Source: JBOHNM01 sp050730675
GTDB taxonomy: Bacteria; Planctomycetota; Phycisphaerae; Phycisphaerales; UBA1924
Direction of reading: 5' to 3'
Length of the DNA stretch: 18,046 nucleotides
Assembly (NCBI GenBank): GCA_050730675.1
Contig: JBOHNM010000085.1
Span: 1-18,046, forward strand
The notes under the pieces were generated by a model. That model did not search any database. It was not told the DNA's origin and worked only from the letters and a program-made list of their open reading frames with translations. This document shows, in pieces, positions 1-6,779 of the stretch. How positions within the stretch are numbered: position 1 is the first letter of the stretch; the number at the start of each line of letters is the position of its first letter. The position numbers and the translations under genes were made by a program.

Positions 1-49
1 GTGCAGCGATGGGACAGAAACGTCGCCTCACTCGCGGGGGAGTAGTGTG

Positions 50-78
50 CCACACGACGCCGCCGCGGCGTGGTGTGG
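50..78. other. GC-rich stem-loop upstream of the EEP gene
   Basis: Two 12-base arms (50-61, CCACACGACGCC, and 67-78, GGCGTGGTGTGG) pair at 11 of 12 positions around a 5-base loop; the only mismatch is G56 against G72. No T-run follows on either strand. It could be the terminator of a gene upstream of the window, a dispersed palindromic element, or a leader structure of the EEP gene. It lies directly behind a possible GTG start at 47, which argues against that start. Confidence 0.5.
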
Positions 79-142
79 TAGGGCGTCGGCGATTTCTCGG
101 TCCCAACCCGAACACAGACCTCCGCAATTCGTACTCCCCACC

Positions 143-1204
143 ATGGTTTCTCAAACCGCACCATCCCGGCCCGTCGCACGCGCCGTGCGATGGGCGATCG
201 CGGCCGCAACGTGGAGTGCGGTCGCCATTACGCTGGTGCTCCTCAGCATGGGCCACCTCTGGCCGGACTCCGTCGAATCCTTGTTCGCTCCTCTCGCGTG
301 GCTTGGCTTCGCGGCGTTCCTCGCCATCGCCATGCAGACGCCGCTCGGCTGCGGCCTGGCGGCATTGGGAGTGCTGTCCGGAGTCCTTCGCTGTTCGAGA
401 GCCTCTGCCGTCGCACTCACCCTCGGTGTGCTCGTCCTGATGCCCACACTTCGACGGATATTCACTCCCATATCACCAATCGGGAACGAGCCGGTCTTTT
501 CAGTGTTGAGCATGAACATCGAGTTCAGCAACGCCGATGTGGAACCCGCTCTCGCCGCCATCGCCCTTGTCAATCCCGATGTCGTGTGCATCCAGGAGTA
601 CAACGCGATCCACGAGGAGCGCCTGCGCCCGCGCCTCACGCAATCACACCCCCACGTCTTCTCCGTCCTCCGCGCCAACAACCGCGGCCAGGCAATCTTC
701 TCCAAGCTCCCACTCAGCGATGCACGGGAGCGCCCGTTCGCTGCCGGTCTCTGGCAGGCGCCGCCGCTCACCGCCATCGTCCACCTGCCGATGGGCGATG
801 TCCGCGTCGTCGCCGTGCATCTCCCCGCGCCGCAGGGACCGGACTTCGTGGCCGAGAACATGCGGGATTGCCGCGAGTTGGCGTCAATGTTCATGAACTA
901 CGGCCGGCGAGAGTGGATCGTGATCGCGGGTGATTTCAATGCACCCGCCAACAGCGAACAGGTCGCCGAGCTTGGGCGGATCGGGCTCGAGGATGCCCAC
1001 CGATCCCGCGGCTCGGTGCGCAATCGCACGTGGCCCGCAGCCGGCGCGGCGTACACGATCCTGGGTACACACATCGATCACATCCTGGCCTCACGAGAAC
1101 TCAAACCAATGAGCGCAGCAGTGCTCGGTGACGTCGGTTCGGATCACCGGCCGGTGATCGCGACGTTCACGACCCCGTTCGCGGCGAGTCCGTCGGCACG
1201 ATGA
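143..1204 (+). CDS. Membrane-anchored endonuclease/exonuclease/phosphatase family protein
   Basis: This is a 353-residue protein with hydrophobic helices at about 17-36, 47-64, 67-82 and 88-101, followed by an EEP-fold (DNase I-like) hydrolase domain. The domain carries the expected metal and catalytic motifs: Asn125 in SMNIEF, Glu152 in VCIQE, His226 in VHLPAP, Asp264 and Asn266 in AGDFNAP, Asp312 in IDHIL, and Asp334-His335 in GSDHRP. EEP enzymes cleave phosphodiester bonds in nucleic acids, sugar phosphates or lipids. This architecture (N-terminal membrane helices plus a catalytic domain) is common among bacterial EEP proteins of unknown substrate, and the catalytic domain probably faces the periplasm. 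The frame stays open upstream to a GTG at 47 with a GGGGGAG in front of it. I prefer ATG 143 because the extra residues look unlike protein and would cross the stem-loop at 50-78, although no good ribosome site precedes 143. The 3' end overlaps the convergent ABC gene by 38 bases. Confidence 0.85.
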   Translation: MVSQTAPSRPVARAVRWAIAAATWSAVAITLVLLSMGHLWPDSVESLFAPLAWLGFAAFLAIAMQTPLGCGLAALGVLSGVLRCSRASAVALTLGVLVLMPTLRRIFTPISPIGNEPVFSVLSMNIEFSNADVEPALAAIALVNPDVVCIQEYNAIHEERLRPRLTQSHPHVFSVLRANNRGQAIFSKLPLSDARERPFAAGLWQAPPLTAIVHLPMGDVRVVAVHLPAPQGPDFVAENMRDCRELASMFMNYGRREWIVIAGDFNAPANSEQVAELGRIGLEDAHRSRGSVRNRTWPAAGAAYTILGTHIDHILASRELKPMSAAVLGDVGSDHRPVIATFTTPFAASPSAR

Positions 1205-2267
1205 TCACATCCTCAGGCGCAACACTCAGCGCGATCGGCTGCTTCACCGTCTCCGACCGCGGCCCCGGGTTCAGCACCGCCACCTTGACGCGCGAGGCCC
1301 CCGGCAGCTCGACAATGTGCTGGGCCAGTTCGCCCAGATACGTCGAATCGACCACCGTCCCCTTCAGTTCGTTCGTGCTCGCCGCGCCCACCCGCAGCGC
1401 TTCGGGCCGCAGGGAGATCAGCACGTCGGACCCGCCAACCGGCGCCGCGTGCGCGCTGGTCAATCGTCCCGCCGAAGTCTCCAGCACCGTCGCGTTCGGC
1501 GCAACCTGGATCACCTTTGCCAACAGGAAGTTCGTCTCGCCTAGGAACTCCGCCACAAACTTGTTCGCCGGCTTGTGGTACAACTCCGACGCGGTTCCCA
1601 ACTGCACCACCACGCCCGCCCGCATGATCGCCACGCGGTCGGCCATGCTCAGCGCTTCCTTCTGGTCGTGCGTCACGTACACCGTCGTGATCCCCGCGCT
1701 CTTGCAGATCCGCCGGATCTCTGAACGCAGCTCCACCCGCAGCTTCGCGTCCAAATTGCTCAGCGGCTCGTCCAGCAGCAGCACATCCGGCCGCACCGCC
1801 AGCGCCCGCGCCAGCGCGACGCGCTGCTGCTGCCCGCCCGACAGCGCGTTGGGCTTGCGGTCGATGTACTGGCTCATCTGCACCAGCTCGAGCGCCTCGC
1901 GCACCTTGGCCCCGATCACTTCCTTGTGCAGCTTGCGCACCTCCAGCCCGAACGCCACGTTCTGCCCCACCGTCATGTGCGGCCACAGCGCATAGCTCTG
2001 GAACACCATCCCCGTGTTCCGCTTGTTCGGCGCCATGTGCGTCACATCGACCCGCTCGCCGCTGTCCTTCTTGAACAGGATGCGTCCGCTCGTCGGGTCG
2101 ATGAACCCCGCGATCATCCGCAGCAGCGTCGTCTTGCCGCACCCCGACGGCCCCAGCAGGAAGAACAGTTCTCCCGGCTCGATCTCCATCGACACCCCGG
2201 GGATCACCGGCGGCGACCCGGCCGCGTACTGCTTGACGATGTTGTCGATCGTGATGGCGGTAGGCAT
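1167..2267 (-). CDS. ABC transporter ATP-binding protein, MalK/UgpC/PotA type
   Basis: This 366-residue ATPase would energise import of a small solute through a membrane permease. All nucleotide-binding motifs are intact: Walker A GPSGCGKT (39-46), Q-loop Gln90, signature LSGGQ (142-146), Walker B VLLLDE (162-167) and switch His200 in VTHD. A C-terminal region of roughly 285-360 fits the TOBE/OB domain of the sugar, glycerol-phosphate and polyamine importers, and the length matches that group. No permease or binding-protein gene lies nearby, so the substrate cannot be assigned and it may serve permeases encoded elsewhere. The ATG at 2267 was chosen because the protein then begins with the usual beta-strand (AITIDNIVKQY); the frame is open further upstream, but that part is low-complexity Arg/Gly sequence. 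It is divergent from the DUF721 gene (86-base gap) and convergent with, and overlapping, the EEP gene. Confidence 0.93.
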   Translation of the reverse strand: MPTAITIDNIVKQYAAGSPPVIPGVSMEIEPGELFFLLGPSGCGKTTLLRMIAGFIDPTSGRILFKKDSGERVDVTHMAPNKRNTGMVFQSYALWPHMTVGQNVAFGLEVRKLHKEVIGAKVREALELVQMSQYIDRKPNALSGGQQQRVALARALAVRPDVLLLDEPLSNLDAKLRVELRSEIRRICKSAGITTVYVTHDQKEALSMADRVAIMRAGVVVQLGTASELYHKPANKFVAEFLGETNFLLAKVIQVAPNATVLETSAGRLTSAHAAPVGGSDVLISLRPEALRVGAASTNELKGTVVDSTYLGELAQHIVELPGASRVKVAVLNPGPRSETVKQPIALSVAPEDVIIVPTDSPRTGS

Positions 2268-2353
2268 GCGGCCAGAGGGTACCGGCTCCACCGATCCGAC
2301 ACCGATCCCGCGCCAAGAGGATTCACGCTCGCCTGCGCGGTACGCTCCTCTCC

Positions 2354-2698
2354 GTGCCCCCCCCACGCCGCGACGGTACCCAACTCGATCAGCTCCGCGC
2401 CTGGCGCACCCAGCCCAGCCGCGATCTGACGCTCGGCAAGGAGTTCGCGCAGGTCGGCCAGCTCCTCCGCCGCCAGGAACGCACACTCGGTGGCATTGGC
2501 GGCGCTTGGGCCGACCTCGCTCCGCCCGCGCTGCGGCCCAAGACCACCCTCGTCGGCCTCAACCGCGGCGTCCTCACGGTCCGAGTCACCGACGCCCCCG
2601 CCAAATTCGAGCTCGACCGCTGGCTCCGCTCGGGTGGCGAGCTGGCCCTCATCCGCCGCTGCCCCGCCGGCCTGACCAAGGTCCGCCTAACGATCTAA
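2354..2698 (+). CDS. DUF721/DciA-like protein
   Basis: This is a 114-residue protein with a GTG start. Residues from about 44 onward match the DUF721 pattern as I know it: GGIGGAWADLAPPAL, then a strand region with VGLNRGVLTVRV, then a helix and a short final strand (LTKVRLTI). DciA proteins of this family act as the ancestral loader or operator of the replicative helicase DnaB in many bacteria. A role in replication is therefore inferred here, not shown. The basic N-terminal segment (about 1-40) is variable in the family. It is usually found near replication genes, but here it sits between an ABC ATPase gene and a secreted-protein gene. The assignment rests on motif recognition only. Confidence 0.72.
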   Translation: MPPPRRDGTQLDQLRAWRTQPSRDLTLGKEFAQVGQLLRRQERTLGGIGGAWADLAPPALRPKTTLVGLNRGVLTVRVTDAPAKFELDRWLRSGGELALIRRCPAGLTKVRLTI

Positions 2699-2874
2699 CG
2701 ATTGGCTCTCGTTTGGGTCGGTAACTCCGAGTATTCCAAAAGTCGCCAGAACCAGTACAAAATCCACCCAACCGGCGTGGCCGCAGCGACAAGCTGGAGT
2801 ATCTTTGAGGGGTAGAAGGTCTGGTCGGGCACGGAGGGAGATTCGGCCCACCGACAGGCAGGAGAGGAGCGAGG

Positions 2875-3588
2875 ATGTTCATTCATCGAATGGGTTGCTC
2901 GGCGGTCGCCGTTGGCGTCATGGCGGTCGGTGTCTGCGTCGCGCCCGCCGCGGCGGACCTCACGTTTAACGTCAGCAACTCGGGCGTACAACTCGCCGGA
3001 GTGAACGAGCCTTCGGCAACGTTCATCATCACCCCGCTCAGCGACGGCATCGGCTTCGACGGTTCGGCAGGCCCTTACACCCACGCGGCGTGGAATACGG
3101 CCCTCAATGGCAGTGATCCGTTCACGTTCGGCCTCATTTTCTCATCGCAGGGCACATTTTCCGGTCCGGTCCCGGCCGGGTCGCTCTTTCAGATGAACTG
3201 GCTCTTCGGTCTGACGTTTGACGAGGGTGAAGTGCATTTTTCGGTCACTTCGACCATGCGGGCTCGGCGCAACGACGACAACACGCTGGTGCAGCGGGTC
3301 CGCCGCATCGATGGAATTGCCACCGCCTCGGGGATGTTCAGCAGCAGCAACGACTTGGTTCCCGCCGTGCCGGTGGACTGCACCGGCGACAACTGGAATC
3401 TCTTCCTCGAGGTTTTCTGGACGCCCACGCAGAGCGGGCCGGCGATTGGCGACGACGCCACGCTGAGTGTGCTCGTCCCGGCCAACGCCCACATCAACCT
3501 GATCCTGCCGACGGGCAACGTGCCGACCCCTGGTGGGGCGGGGTTGCTGGTCTTGGGTGGTCTGGTGGCCGGTCGGCGACGGCGCTGA
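2875..3588 (+). CDS. Secreted protein with PEP-CTERM-like sorting tail
   Basis: This 237-residue protein has an N-terminal signal peptide (hydrophobic 8-26, likely cut after AAA at 25-27) and a C-terminal tripartite tail: PTPGG, a hydrophobic stretch (AGLLVLGGLVAG), and four arginines at the very end. That layout is the PEP-CTERM type, which an exosortase recognises for processing and surface attachment; planctomycetes often carry a P-T/A-P-G variant like this one. The middle (28-214) is beta-rich by appearance and unrecognised. The start is well supported by the purine-rich ribosome site GGAGAGGAG at 2861-2869, 5 bases before the ATG. The TGA stop forms the first bases of the palindrome in front of feoA. 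No exosortase gene is visible in the window. Confidence 0.85.
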   Translation: MFIHRMGCSAVAVGVMAVGVCVAPAAADLTFNVSNSGVQLAGVNEPSATFIITPLSDGIGFDGSAGPYTHAAWNTALNGSDPFTFGLIFSSQGTFSGPVPAGSLFQMNWLFGLTFDEGEVHFSVTSTMRARRNDDNTLVQRVRRIDGIATASGMFSSSNDLVPAVPVDCTGDNWNLFLEVFWTPTQSGPAIGDDATLSVLVPANAHINLILPTGNVPTPGGAGLLVLGGLVAGRRRR

Positions 3589-3600
3589 GACTGAGTCTCA
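3586..3600. promoter_or_regulatory. Fur-box-like 7-1-7 palindrome before feoA
   Basis: TGAGACTGAGTCTCA has perfect 7-base arms around a central G. Compared with the classic 7-1-7 Fur operator TGATAATNATTATCA, 10 of the 14 arm positions agree, and the four differences are symmetric (positions 4, 6, 10, 12). It ends 33 bases before the feoA start, where a repressor site would be expected, and it overlaps the stop codon of the preceding gene. Control by an iron-sensing Fur-type repressor is inferred from family knowledge and position. A terminator is less likely because no T-run follows. Confidence 0.5.
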
Positions 3601-3633
3601 AATTGAGGTAGGCCGCGGCTATCATGGTTCGCC

Positions 3634-3927
3634 ATGACCGCTGACGGTTGTCCATCCCTGCTTGTCTCGCTCAACCAGCTCAAGCCCGGCCAGACCGGGG
3701 TGGTGGTGGAGTCGCGGCTGGGCGTTCAGGACGCCGCGCTGCTGGGGGCCATGGGCCTGCGGTGTAGCGCGACCATCAAGGTCTGCCGTGTCGGCGAGCC
3801 GTGCATCGTTTCCATTCTCGGCGGCGGGTCGGGGTGCTCGCACGCCGCGGCGGGGTCGTGGGGGGCGTGCCGGATTGGGCTGGCGCGGCCGCTGGCCGAG
3901 CAGATCATGGTCCGGCGGTCGGAGTAG
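3634..3927 (+). CDS. feoA: Ferrous iron transport protein A (FeoA)
   Basis: This is a 97-residue cytoplasmic protein consisting of one FeoA/SH3-like domain. Visible family features are the LNQLKPGQTGVVVE opening strand region, the LLGAMGLRCSATIKV core (the usual L..MGL..G motif) and the small beta-barrel end with IGLARPLAEQIMVR. FeoA is thought to bind and support the FeoB permease. It is somewhat longer than the typical 75-85 residues because of a Gly/Ser/Cys-rich insertion (about 62-78). The stop is 6 bases before feoB, so the two are surely co-transcribed. An upstream ATG at 3624 is in another frame and gives only a few codons. Confidence 0.92.
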   Translation: MTADGCPSLLVSLNQLKPGQTGVVVESRLGVQDAALLGAMGLRCSATIKVCRVGEPCIVSILGGGSGCSHAAAGSWGACRIGLARPLAEQIMVRRSE

Positions 3928-3933
3928 CGGGCC

Positions 3934-5979
3934 ATGGAAGCGGTGACGCCGAGCCAGCCCGTGGTGGTCGCCGCATCGAACGGCGAGGTGCCGCGCGAGT
4001 TGGTGGGTGTGCCTCGGGTGGCGCTGGTCGGCAATCCCAACACGGGCAAAACGACGCTCTTCAACCGGCTGACGGGGCTGCGGCATCACACCAGCAACTT
4101 TCCGGGAACGACGGTGGAGGCCCGCGTCGGCATGGCGCTGGTGCCGGGGGAGGTTGAGATCATCGATCTGCCGGGGATCTACTCCTTGGAGTTGGATCTG
4201 GCGGAGGCGGAGGTCTGCCGGCAGGTGCTGGCGGGGCGTGCGGCGCCGAAAGGCGAGGCGACGGGTGAGCCCGACGGCGTGATGGTCGTGCTGGATGCCA
4301 TGAATCTGGGTCGGAACCTGATGCTCGCGGGCGAGGCGCTGCGGCGGCGATTGCCGACGCTGGTTGTCGTCAACATGATCGACCTGGCGGAGAAGCACGG
4401 GCTGAAGATCGATACCGAGCGGTTAGCGCGGGCGCTGGGGTGCCGCGTGGTGACGACATCGGCACGGTCGGGGCGTGGCATCGATGAACTGCGGGCGGAA
4501 CTGACGGCGGTGCTCGCCGATGGCGCGGTGCCGACACGGACGCCGCCGGGAGACGACTCGGGGCTGCGGGCGTGGGCGGACGAGGTGTGCACCGGGTGCA
4601 CGGTGGCGGGCGGGCACGTCGCGACCGAAGAACTCACCGACAAGCTGGACCGTGTGCTGACGCACCCGATCGCCGGGTCGCTCGCGTTCGTGGTCATCAT
4701 GGCTGGGCTCTTTGCCGCGATCTTCTCACTGGCGCAGTTCCCGATGTCGTGGATCGAGTGGATCTTCGACTTTGCGGGCAAGGGGATCGAGAAGCTGCTG
4801 CCCGCGGGGCTGGTGTGCGACCTGCTGAAGGACGGCGTGCTGGCGGGGGTGGGCGCGACGCTGATTTTCTTGCCGCAGATTTGTCTGCTGTTCTTCCTGA
4901 TCTCGGTGCTGGAGGACACGGGGTATCTGGCCCGTGCGGCGTTTGTGATGGACCGGGTGCTGCGGCCGTTCGGGCTGCCCGGACACGCGTTTGTGCCGCT
5001 GCTTTCGAGTCATGCGTGCGCGCTGCCGGGGATCATGAGCGCGCGGACGATCCCGGACCGGCGCGAGCGGCTGGCGACGATCCTGGTGGCGCCGTTCATG
5101 ACGTGCTCGGCGCGGATCCCGGTGTACGTGCTGCTGACGGGGTTGCTGTTTCCGCACTCGCCGCTGGGGGCGGCCCTGGCGTTCATCGGGTGCTATGCGC
5201 TGGGGATTTTCGCGGGCGTGGCGAGCGCGCTGCTGGTGCGGCGGACGATCCTGCGGGGTGCCTCGCGCGCGATGGCGCTGGAGCTGCCGAGCTACAAGCG
5301 GCCGAGCCTGCGGACGGCGCTGCTGACGACCTACGACCGGGCGAAGGTCTTTGTGCGCAAGGCGGGGACGAGCATCCTGGCGATCAGCATCGTGCTGTGG
5401 TGGCTGGGGGCGTTCCCGCGGGTGGCGCCGCCCGTGGAGGTGGCACAGATCCGCGAGCAAGCGGTGATCGCGGCCAAGACGAGCAAGGAAAAGGGCGAGG
5501 AGCTCAGCGCCCAAGCCGACCGCATGGAGCACAAGAACGCCAAGCGCGAGTCGATGATCGGCCAGTTGGGGCAGACGTTCGAGCCGGTCTTCAGGCCGCT
5601 GGGGTACGACTGGCAGCTCACGGTGGGAGTGCTGGCGAGCTTCGCGGCCCGCGAGGTCTTTGTCGGGACGATGTCGATCCTCGTGACGGGTGAGGACTCG
5701 GACAAGGGCGATGACCAGCAGCAGACGCGGCTGCGCGATGAGTTGGCGCAGGCGACGCGCACCGACGGCAGAACGCTGATCTTCACCGCGCCGACGGCGT
5801 GGAGCTTGCTGGTGTACTACGTGCTGGCGATGCAGTGCCTGCCGACGCTGGTGGTGACGGCGCGAGAGGCCGGCAACGCCAAGTGGGCGCTGCTGCAACT
5901 GGTGTGGATGTGCGGGATGGCGTATGTTGCGGCGATGATCGTCCACGCGGTGGCGGTCGCGGCGGTCGGAAGCGCGTAG
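3934..5979 (+). CDS. feoB: Ferrous iron transport protein B (FeoB)
   Basis: This 681-residue inner-membrane permease imports Fe(II). The N-terminal G domain has G1 GNPNTGKT (33-40), G2 around Thr59-Thr60 in NFPGTT, G3 DLPG (78-81), G4 NMID (147-150, the usual FeoB variant of NKxD) and G5 TSARSG (175-180). The membrane part follows from about 245 on, with the conserved blocks FLPQICLLFFLISVLEDTGY, HACALPGIMSARTI and TCSARIPVY. The last contains Cys391, the position proposed to line the iron path. A charged, coiled-coil-like segment (about 505-545) precedes the final helices (FAAREVFVGTMSIL). The length is within the family range, though shorter than the E. coli protein. It sits in a tight operon with feoA (6-base gap) and the small protein gene (2-base gap). 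Confidence 0.97.
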   Translation: MEAVTPSQPVVVAASNGEVPRELVGVPRVALVGNPNTGKTTLFNRLTGLRHHTSNFPGTTVEARVGMALVPGEVEIIDLPGIYSLELDLAEAEVCRQVLAGRAAPKGEATGEPDGVMVVLDAMNLGRNLMLAGEALRRRLPTLVVVNMIDLAEKHGLKIDTERLARALGCRVVTTSARSGRGIDELRAELTAVLADGAVPTRTPPGDDSGLRAWADEVCTGCTVAGGHVATEELTDKLDRVLTHPIAGSLAFVVIMAGLFAAIFSLAQFPMSWIEWIFDFAGKGIEKLLPAGLVCDLLKDGVLAGVGATLIFLPQICLLFFLISVLEDTGYLARAAFVMDRVLRPFGLPGHAFVPLLSSHACALPGIMSARTIPDRRERLATILVAPFMTCSARIPVYVLLTGLLFPHSPLGAALAFIGCYALGIFAGVASALLVRRTILRGASRAMALELPSYKRPSLRTALLTTYDRAKVFVRKAGTSILAISIVLWWLGAFPRVAPPVEVAQIREQAVIAAKTSKEKGEELSAQADRMEHKNAKRESMIGQLGQTFEPVFRPLGYDWQLTVGVLASFAAREVFVGTMSILVTGEDSDKGDDQQQTRLRDELAQATRTDGRTLIFTAPTAWSLLVYYVLAMQCLPTLVVTAREAGNAKWALLQLVWMCGMAYVAAMIVHAVAVAAVGSA

Positions 5980-5981
5980 AG

Positions 5982-6146
5982 ATGCCCTGGCACGACTGGC
6001 AATTCTGGGTGGTGACGGGCGCGTTCGTGCTCGCGGGCATCTACCTGCTGCGCAACGTCATCCCCGGCCTGCGCGGGCGCGGCAAACGCAAAGCGCGGGA
6101 ACGCAAGGCGACGCTGACGGTTGGGGGGAAGCAGGTGGAGAAGTAG
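5982..6146 (+). CDS. Small one-helix membrane protein following FeoB
   Basis: This is a 54-residue protein with one transmembrane helix (about 8-24, FWVVTGAFVLAGIYLLRN) and a strongly basic cytosolic tail (RGRGKRKARERK). It starts 2 bases after the feoB stop, so it is almost certainly translated with feoB. Position and layout recall the small FeoB-associated membrane proteins found after feoB in many bacteria, but those usually have a cysteine-rich tail and this one has no cysteine. It could be a functional counterpart of FeoC or of the Cys-rich protein, or an unrelated accessory. It ends 9 bases before the convergent gene. Confidence 0.72.
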   Translation: MPWHDWQFWVVTGAFVLAGIYLLRNVIPGLRGRGKRKARERKATLTVGGKQVEK

Positions 6147-6155
6147 CGGACCGCG

Positions 6156-6779
6156 TCAGGGGCCTTCGGATGCGGGGGAGGAGGGCTGTGCCGGGCCGAT
6201 CGGTGTGGCTTCTGCTGGAACGTCGTTGAAGAAGTCCGCCAGCCCCGCCAGCAGCGCATCGGGCGTCACTGGCTGGCCGGCGTCGATCAGTTGCTGGATG
6301 CGCCCTGTCAGTATGCCCGGGGGGAGCTGACGCAGCAGGTTCTGGATCTCCGCGGCGCTCTGGCCGCCGCCGCTGCCAAGCGCGCTCGGTGCGTTTGCTC
6401 CGCCACCGGCCATCATCATGTTGGTGCCGCTGCCAGCGCCGGGCCAGAAGCCGTCGCAGTTGCTTCCGAACACCGCCAGAAAGTAGATCAGGTCGTCGAT
6501 CGTCACCATCCCGTCCGGCGGCAAAGAGCCACCGAGCGACACGAGATCGGCCGCAGGAGCGTTGGACGAAAAGAGGCTCAGATAGCGGACCAGGTCGTCG
6601 GCGGTAAGCTGACAGTCGGGTTTTGGGTCGCCGCCGAGTGAGGAGATATCAGCGGGACAGGTTTTAAGGCACTGCACCTCATCGGGGATGCCGTCGCCGT
6701 TGGCATCCTCCGATGTGCCGTTGCGGATGTCGCAGGCGTCGGGTATGCCGTTGTTGTTCGCGTCGAAGAGAAGGATGCA
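6156..6779 (-). CDS. Dockerin-type C-terminal part of a frameshifted secreted protein
   Basis: This is the 3' part of the gene beginning at 8439, read one base out of phase with the first part. It opens with calcium-binding-type repeats (FDANNNGIPDACD, then DANGDGIPDE) and continues into two dockerin-like repeats: DCQLTADDLVRYLSLF, then ADLVSLGG and DGMVTIDDLIYFLAVFGSN. Planctomycetes place such dockerin domains at the C-terminus of secreted proteins. A low-complexity Gly/Ala/Met segment and a Pro/Gln tail (about 90 residues) follow. The open frame runs up to 6941, but 6780-6941 merely overlies the other frame's coding sequence, so a separate gene starting there is unlikely. Deleting one base in the TCTCTT around 6767-6772 would join the frames as HPSFDANNN. 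Confidence 0.75.
   Translation of the reverse strand, partial: CILLFDANNNGIPDACDIRNGTSEDANGDGIPDEVQCLKTCPADISSLGGDPKPDCQLTADDLVRYLSLFSSNAPAADLVSLGGSLPPDGMVTIDDLIYFLAVFGSNCDGFWPGAGSGTNMMMAGGGANAPSALGSGGGQSAAEIQNLLRQLPPGILTGRIQQLIDAGQPVTPDALLAGLADFFNDVPAEATPIGPAQPSSPASEGP

Noticed and set aside
3586..3600. Palindrome as a terminator of the PEP-CTERM gene
   Set aside because: The stem can form only about 6 pairs and no T-run follows; position and pattern fit an operator before feoA better.
4726..5946. 406-residue open frame on the minus strand opposite feoB
   Set aside because: It is composed almost only of Arg, His, Gln and Pro, has no motif, and lies fully opposite an intact FeoB; it is a product of GC-rich codon bias.
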